Made by a program: the position numbers and the translations under genes | In this document: piece by piece, positions 30,131 through 34,513 of the stretch | How the letters are laid out: every line of letters starts with the position of its first letter | Position numbering within the stretch: the stretch's first letter is position 1 | Source: Hyphomicrobium_A sp964620915 | GTDB taxonomy: Bacteria; Pseudomonadota; Alphaproteobacteria; Rhizobiales; Hyphomicrobiaceae | Length of the DNA: 34,513 bases | Reading direction: 5' to 3' | NCBI GenBank assembly: GCA_964620915.1 | Contig: CAZUKP010000033.1 | Location: 1-34,513 of the forward strand | Notes under the pieces: generated by a model | Databases searched by the model: none | Seen by the model: the letters and a program-made list of their open reading frames with translations, nothing else | Told to the model about the DNA's origin: nothing

Positions 30131-31990
30131 ATGGTGTGCAGACTGCCCCAATCAAGGCCACCGCGAATGCCTCTCTCCTCATCCAAGCTCACTGTCCCAT
30201 CTGTCGGGATTTTTGCAGACCTCGACGATGCAACACGCGATGTGCTGGCCGAGGGCCTCCAAGTGCTGTCGCTCAATCGGGGCGACGTGTTGGTGCAACA
30301 GGGCGATGAGGCGGACGCTCTCTATTTTGTCGTCACGGGGCGCTTTGCCGTCACCTTGAAGGGACGGCGCGATCCCATCACCGAGATCGGTCCCGATCAG
30401 CCCATCGGCGAAATCGCGTTCCTTACTGGTGGCAAGCGCACGGCAACTGTCTCGGCCATGCGAGACAGCCTCGTCCTGCGCCTGGGGCGTAAGGAGTTTG
30501 AGGAGCTGCTCGCCAAGTCGCCAGAAATCTGGCGTGCGCTAACGACGTCGCTTGCCGAGCGGCTGGCGGCGACGACGGCATCCGAGGCGCCACCCGCCCA
30601 CTCGCGCCCGCGCACGATCACCATCATCCGCGCGGGAGCTACGGCCCTGCCTGAGGCGTTCTTGGCGGATCTAAAGTCGGTATTTGCCTCGCACTCCAGA
30701 ACGGTCGTCCTTGATTCAGAAAAGGCGAGACGGCTGCTTCCCAAAGGTGTCGACCCCGATGGTCCAGAGGCGACACGGGCGCTCAACGCGCTTGAGAGCC
30801 GCTACGACTACATCATTTTTGCCGGCGATCCCGAGCTGACCCCTTGGACGCAAAAGGCGATCCGGCACTCAGATCTTGTGCTCCAGGTCGGCATGCACTC
30901 GGCCGATCCCACACCCAATGCGCTGGAAGAGGCAGCTGCCGAGGTCGTCGATCCCGAGGCGCGCCGATTGGTTCTCTTGCATCCACGCCGCGCCCAGATC
31001 GCCGGTACGGCCCGTTGGCTCAACGGCCGTAAGGTGGTGATGCACCACCACGTTGCCCTTGACTCGCGCAGCGACACCGAACGTCTGTTCCGTTTTATCA
31101 ATGGGACCGCATTGGGGTTCGTTGCCTGCGGTGGTGGCGCGCTGTGTACTGCCCATGTCGGTCTCTACAAGGCGCTCATTGAGTCGGGCTTTTCGTTCGA
31201 CATGATGGGGGGCACCTCGGCGGGTGCGGCGATGACCGGCGCCTTTGCCATGGGCCGTCACCCCGACGATGTTGATCGCGGTACCCACGATATCTTCATC
31301 ACGAGCCGCGCCATGCAGCGCTACACGTGGCCGCGTTACAGCCTGCTTGATCACCGCCACTACGACCAGCACCTGTCGCGATACTTTGGCGGCACCAACA
31401 TCGAAGACCTTTGGATTCCTTATTTCGCCGTTTCCACGAACCTCTCAAGCAACACGCTCCACCGGCACATGCGTGGCGATCTCTTTGCTGCCATCCGCGC
31501 CTCCGGGTCCATCCCGGTGCTGCTTCCGCCCGTCTACACCAACGATGGCCACATGCTTGTCGATGGTTGCCTGCTCGACAACGTGCCAATCCAGACGATG
31601 CGTGAATTGAAAAGCGGGCCGAACGTCGTTGTCAGTTTCCACATGCCCGAACTCGAAAGTTTTGATGTCGATTATCAAAGCTTGCCGTCGCGCACGGAGT
31701 TGGTCGGACACATGCTCAATCCTCTTGCCCGCAAAACATTGCCGCAAGCTCCGGGGCTGACGACGGTCTTGATGCGCAGCTTGATGGCCAACCGTCAGGA
31801 CTTCAGCCGGCACATGGAGGCCGATGATCTTCTGCTCGTGCCGCCGATTCCGGCAGGAATGGGAATTCTCGATTGGCATCGCCACACAGAGGTTTTTGCG
31901 GATGCCTATCGCTGGGGCCTTGAGGAAGTTGCGCGCCTTCGCACTTCCGATCATCCCCTTGTCGGAGCGCAGGCAAAGTCTGCGCAATAG
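30131..31990 (+). CDS. Cyclic-nucleotide-binding and patatin-like phospholipase domain protein (NTE-like)
   Basis: The protein of 619 residues joins an N-terminal cNMP-binding domain (about residues 25-140, with GDVLVQQGDEADALYFVVTGRF and IGEIAFLTGGKRTATVSA) to a middle segment (about 165-310). A patatin domain (about 330-500) follows. The oxyanion stretch is ACGGGAL, the nucleophile is Ser363 in GGTSAGA and the acid is Asp478 in VDGCLLDN. Most NTE-like proteins have DGG at the last site; here it is DGC. This architecture matches bacterial NTE/PNPLA6 relatives, serine lysophospholipases. Whether a cyclic nucleotide really binds is not proved. The start is uncertain: ATG 30131 or ATG 30167, neither with a strong ribosome site. 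Confidence 0.88.
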   Translation: MVCRLPQSRPPRMPLSSSKLTVPSVGIFADLDDATRDVLAEGLQVLSLNRGDVLVQQGDEADALYFVVTGRFAVTLKGRRDPITEIGPDQPIGEIAFLTGGKRTATVSAMRDSLVLRLGRKEFEELLAKSPEIWRALTTSLAERLAATTASEAPPAHSRPRTITIIRAGATALPEAFLADLKSVFASHSRTVVLDSEKARRLLPKGVDPDGPEATRALNALESRYDYIIFAGDPELTPWTQKAIRHSDLVLQVGMHSADPTPNALEEAAAEVVDPEARRLVLLHPRRAQIAGTARWLNGRKVVMHHHVALDSRSDTERLFRFINGTALGFVACGGGALCTAHVGLYKALIESGFSFDMMGGTSAGAAMTGAFAMGRHPDDVDRGTHDIFITSRAMQRYTWPRYSLLDHRHYDQHLSRYFGGTNIEDLWIPYFAVSTNLSSNTLHRHMRGDLFAAIRASGSIPVLLPPVYTNDGHMLVDGCLLDNVPIQTMRELKSGPNVVVSFHMPELESFDVDYQSLPSRTELVGHMLNPLARKTLPQAPGLTTVLMRSLMANRQDFSRHMEADDLLLVPPIPAGMGILDWHRHTEVFADAYRWGLEEVARLRTSDHPLVGAQAKSAQ

Positions 31991-32117
31991 ATAGGCATCG
32001 ATTTCGATCGCATTCCGAGTTCGTGTCGGAAGATTCTTTCCGCCAAGACGGGTTACGCACACGGCCCTTTTTGTGTTCGAATGCCCCAGTCGCGACCCAA
32101 AAAAGAGCGGGGAATTC

Positions 32118-33299
32118 ATGAGCGGTCCCGAGACCATCGCCGTGCGTCACTTGGCGAGCATCGCCAGTGTGCCGCGCAAAGCGTGGGATGCTCTCTTTCC
32201 CGGCCGGGCAGAGGGGTGGGACTACTTCTGCGCCTGCGAGCGTTCCGCACCTGAAGGTTTTTCATTTTCTGCACTCGGCGCTTACGCAGGCAGCGAACTG
32301 CTCGCGGCAGTTCCCTTGTTTCGGACGGACTACCGGCTTGATTTGTCGCTCGAAGGCCGACTGAAACCTGCTGTCGATTGGGTCCATCACTATGCGCCCC
32401 GGCTCGTAGCGGTTCCCGTCCTTGGTATGGGCTCGCCGCTGACCGAGGAGTGCCCGATCGGATTTCTGCCCGAAACGGAGCGCGATGAGCGCGCAAGGAT
32501 CTTCATGGCGCTGATCCGCGGCATGAATGACCACGCGGCCGCGAACAAGATCCCGCTGCTGGCACTGAAGGATATCACCGATCGCGATGACATTTGGGCC
32601 CACGCAGGCCTGGCGGATTATGGTTTCACACGAGTCGCGACGCTGCCGCTCGCCACGCTGCACGTCCCGTTCAAATCGGAGGAAGAGTACCTCAAAAGCC
32701 TGTCGTCCTCGATGCGCTCCGACCTACGCAAGAAGATGCGGCGTGCGGCAAACGTCACTTTGGAATGGCGCGATACAATTGAAGGGATCGAGGACCAACT
32801 CTTTGAGCTCTTTGAGGAGACTCGTGCCAACAGCAAGGCGGACTACGGCGCCTTCGACGACGTGCCTGCAGGCTATTTTCGCGAGATCATGCAGACCGCA
32901 GGCGATAAGGCCAAGGTTATGGTTGCCCACGTTGACGGAGAGATGGTGAGCTTCAACATCGCTCTTATCAAACCAAACCGCGTGCTCGCCAAATATATTG
33001 GAATGCGCTACCCGGCGGCACGTGAGCACAATCTCTATTTCGTCAACTGGATGGCCATGGTGCGCTTTTGCATCGAGCGATCTATCCCATGGCTACAGAT
33101 CGGCCAGACGTCCTACCGGCAAAAGGCACGGATGGGATGCAAGTTCAAACGCAGCTGGATTTACTTCAAGCACCGCAACCCGGCCATCAACCCGTTGTTT
33201 AAATTCTTCGGGCCGGGCATGGCATTCGACAAAATGGATCCCGATCTCCAGGCGATGGGCGAAGATGCCCCATACCTGGAGCCTGGCGCAGCGCCATAG
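32118..33299 (+). CDS. GNAT/FemAB-like N-acyltransferase (Acetyltransf_6 type)
   Basis: The 393-residue cytoplasmic protein resembles the BioF2/FemAB-like acyltransferases (PF13480). An N-terminal half (about 1-185) is followed by the stretch SSSMRSDLRKKMRRA, typical of the lipid- or peptidoglycan-modifying GNAT group. Then comes a GNAT-fold half with KVMVAHVDGEMVSFNIALIKPNRVLAKYIGM and NLYFVNWMAMVRFCIERSIPWLQIGQTSYRQK. Relatives add acyl or aminoacyl groups in envelope polysaccharide or peptidoglycan. The substrate cannot be told. ATG 32118 has GCGGGGAA upstream; ATG 32073 lacks this. It is convergent with atpF. Confidence 0.8.
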   Translation: MSGPETIAVRHLASIASVPRKAWDALFPGRAEGWDYFCACERSAPEGFSFSALGAYAGSELLAAVPLFRTDYRLDLSLEGRLKPAVDWVHHYAPRLVAVPVLGMGSPLTEECPIGFLPETERDERARIFMALIRGMNDHAAANKIPLLALKDITDRDDIWAHAGLADYGFTRVATLPLATLHVPFKSEEEYLKSLSSSMRSDLRKKMRRAANVTLEWRDTIEGIEDQLFELFEETRANSKADYGAFDDVPAGYFREIMQTAGDKAKVMVAHVDGEMVSFNIALIKPNRVLAKYIGMRYPAAREHNLYFVNWMAMVRFCIERSIPWLQIGQTSYRQKARMGCKFKRSWIYFKHRNPAINPLFKFFGPGMAFDKMDPDLQAMGEDAPYLEPGAAP

Positions 33300-33308
33300 T
33301 AGAGTTGC

Positions 33309-33800
33309 CTAGTTCAGCTTTCCGCTGAGATCGCGAATGCTGTCATCGATCAGGCTATTCGCCTTTTGGCCCGATGCACGTTCCTTAACGATCTTCTCCG
33401 CAGCAGCAATGGCGCTGTCGACGGCGGATGAACGCACTTCGCTCAGCGCCTGGGCTTCTGCGCGCGCAATTTTCTCTTCGGCAAGCTTGGTGCGCCGCTC
33501 AACCGATTCCTGCAGGTTCTTGTGCGTTTCGGCGGTAAGGGCTTCGGCTTCCTGCTTAGCCTGCTCGATGATGGCCTTGGCCTCTTCTTCGGCCTCGCGG
33601 CTCTTCTTTTGGTAATCGTCAAGAAGCGCCTTGGCTTCGTCACGCAGGCGCCGGGCTTCATCAAGTTCGCTTCGAATGGCCTCGGCTCTCGTATCGAGTG
33701 CCTGCGTAACCATTGCAGGGACGCCATAATAGACAAGGATGGCCAAGAACGCGACGAACGCGATCATCACCCAGAAGATTGGATCGGCAGGATTGAACAT
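33309..33800 (-). CDS. atpF: ATP synthase F0 subunit b
   Basis: The 163-residue stator subunit has one N-terminal membrane helix (about residues 8-27, FWVMIAFVAFLAILVYYGVP) followed by a long Ala/Glu/Lys-rich coiled coil. It connects F0 to F1 with its partner b', encoded just upstream. Two different b-type genes in tandem are typical of phototrophic and many other Alphaproteobacteria. GAGGACGAA precedes the ATG; the gap to atpF' is 7 bases. Gene order on this strand is c, b', b, as in alphaproteobacterial F0 operons. The F1 operon is elsewhere. Confidence 0.95.
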   Translation of the reverse strand: MFNPADPIFWVMIAFVAFLAILVYYGVPAMVTQALDTRAEAIRSELDEARRLRDEAKALLDDYQKKSREAEEEAKAIIEQAKQEAEALTAETHKNLQESVERRTKLAEEKIARAEAQALSEVRSSAVDSAIAAAEKIVKERASGQKANSLIDDSIRDLSGKLN

Positions 33801-33807
33801 TTCGTCC

Positions 33808-34359
33808 TCAATCTGCAGCAGGCTGCAGCAGTTTCTTCACTTCGGCGGGGCTCACGTCCTCGCCCAAGATCTTGCCGACGACGGCGCTCGCCGTTTCGGC
33901 TGCAATCTCGTTGACGCTCGTTAGAGCCTTCGCCTTGGTTTCGGCGATGCGATTTTCCGCCTCGGTCAACTTGACGGCAAGCTGACTTTCGACCGCTGCG
34001 CGCTCTTTTTCTGTCTGGGCGGACAACTTCTCGCGCATTTCCTTCGCCATGCCCGATGCCTTCTGGCGCGCCTCGCTCAATGCTTGCTCGTAGGACGCAA
34101 GTGCGGCGTCAGTCTCCGACTTGAAGTGTTCTGCCGCGTCGAGATCGCGCTGGGCGCGATCCTTACGCTCCTCGATCACCTCTCCAATGCGGGGCAGAGC
34201 GACACGAGCGAGGATGAAGTAGAGGACCACGAACGTCAGCGCGAGCCAGATGAGCTGCGGAGAAAAGTCCGCCGGATTGAGCTGTGGGAGCCCGCCGGAC
34301 TTTTCCTCGTGCGTTGCGGCGACCGCCGTCACGATCAACGTGGGCATCGCTGGGATCAT
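33808..34359 (-). CDS. atpF2: ATP synthase F0 subunit b' (second b-type stator)
   Basis: The 183-residue b' subunit has a polar N-terminus with GGLPQLNPADFSPQLIWLALTFVVLYFIL, a membrane helix at about residues 34-52. The family's ALPRIGEVIEERKDRAQRDLDAAE start of the stalk helix follows, then a long coiled coil. It pairs with b to form the peripheral stalk. GAGGAG precedes the ATG at 34359; a later Met at residue 5 is a weaker alternative. The gene is sometimes called atpG or atpX in other annotations. It lies between atpE (28 bases) and atpF (7 bases). Confidence 0.94.
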   Translation of the reverse strand: MIPAMPTLIVTAVAATHEEKSGGLPQLNPADFSPQLIWLALTFVVLYFILARVALPRIGEVIEERKDRAQRDLDAAEHFKSETDAALASYEQALSEARQKASGMAKEMREKLSAQTEKERAAVESQLAVKLTEAENRIAETKAKALTSVNEIAAETASAVVGKILGEDVSPAEVKKLLQPAAD

Positions 34360-34387
34360 TATCTACTCCTCGCGCGCTGAATTGCGA

Positions 34388-34513
34388 TTAGCCGAAGAGG
34401 ATGATGAGCGCGATCAACAGGCCGAACAGACCCGTTGCTTCGGCAAGAGCAAAGCCGATCAGAAGGTTTGTGAACTGGCCGGGTGCCGCAGACGGATTGC
34501 GCATGGCGCCCGA
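34388..34513 (-). CDS. atpE: ATP synthase F0 subunit c, C-terminal part (cut by window end)
   Basis: The last 41 residues of the proteolipid that forms the rotor ring are encoded here, with the start beyond the window edge. The second membrane helix is visible and carries the ion-binding Glu in FALAEATGLFGLLIALIILFG. The surrounding residues show no typical sodium-binding set, so a proton-driven enzyme is likely. The preceding loop reads MRNPSAAPGQF, near the polar loop of the hairpin. It is the upstream neighbour of b' and b in the F0 operon. Confidence 0.93.
   Translation of the reverse strand, partial: SGAMRNPSAAPGQFTNLLIGFALAEATGLFGLLIALIILFG

Overview
The window looks like chromosomal DNA of an alphaproteobacterium, most likely of the Hyphomicrobiales (Rhizobiales). 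The grounds are GC-rich coding sequence, split b and b' subunits in the ATP synthase F0 operon, a short HisG paired with HisZ, a stand-alone MeaB GTPase, a rhizobial-type (ReAV-like) asparaginase, and an RpoE/ChrR stress cassette. The genus cannot be told from sequence alone. No tRNA, rRNA, CRISPR array, insertion sequence or phage gene was seen. A run of exactly 100 N at 16591-16690 is a scaffold gap.

Layout. 1-902 is the 3' part of a catalase gene. 1022-7018 is a complete RpoE-ChrR regulon: sigma factor, zinc anti-sigma factor and a short-chain dehydrogenase on the + strand, facing an operon on the - strand (FAD oxidoreductase, DUF1365, cyclopropane-fatty-acid-synthase-like methyltransferase), plus a divergent DUF2177 membrane protein. 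Three promoters of identical form, TGATCC-N18-TA, serve these units. 7131-9464 holds a lipoprotein and a hydrolase/cyclase pair (FAH family and HxxTHxDxPxH cyclase). 9467-12645 holds DUF2905, glycerol kinase and an AmpG-like permease. 12655-14385 is an iron-storage block on the - strand: bacterioferritin, a Bfd-like [2Fe-2S] protein preceded by an overlapping 31-codon ORF, and a Rrf2 regulator without Fe-S cysteines.

14648-20006 is the most unusual stretch. Three consecutive secreted-protein genes share a signal peptide, a Lys/Arg-rich body, an acidic linker and an identical type of C-terminus, Cys-x14-Cys-Glu-stop. Each has the same spaced upstream element and the same ATGG(A/G)GA-start layout. 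They are followed directly by a DevC-DevA-DevB-like ABC exporter operon that ends in a perfect 14-bp terminator. The third secreted gene contains 54-nt tandem repeats that run into the assembly gap. I regard this as a candidate undescribed secreted-protein family, possibly tied to the exporter.

The rest is hisZ-hisG (-), a YiiX-like permuted NlpC/P60 enzyme (+), a membrane-anchored DUF900 alpha/beta hydrolase (-), meaB and a pyroglutamyl-peptidase-like gene (+), a ReAV-type asparaginase, a small four-cysteine secreted protein and an SRPBCC protein (-), a cold-shock-like small protein with an unknown partner, a cNMP-patatin protein and a FemAB/GNAT-like acyltransferase (+). The window ends in the F0 genes atpF, atpF' and atpE (-, atpE cut by the window end).
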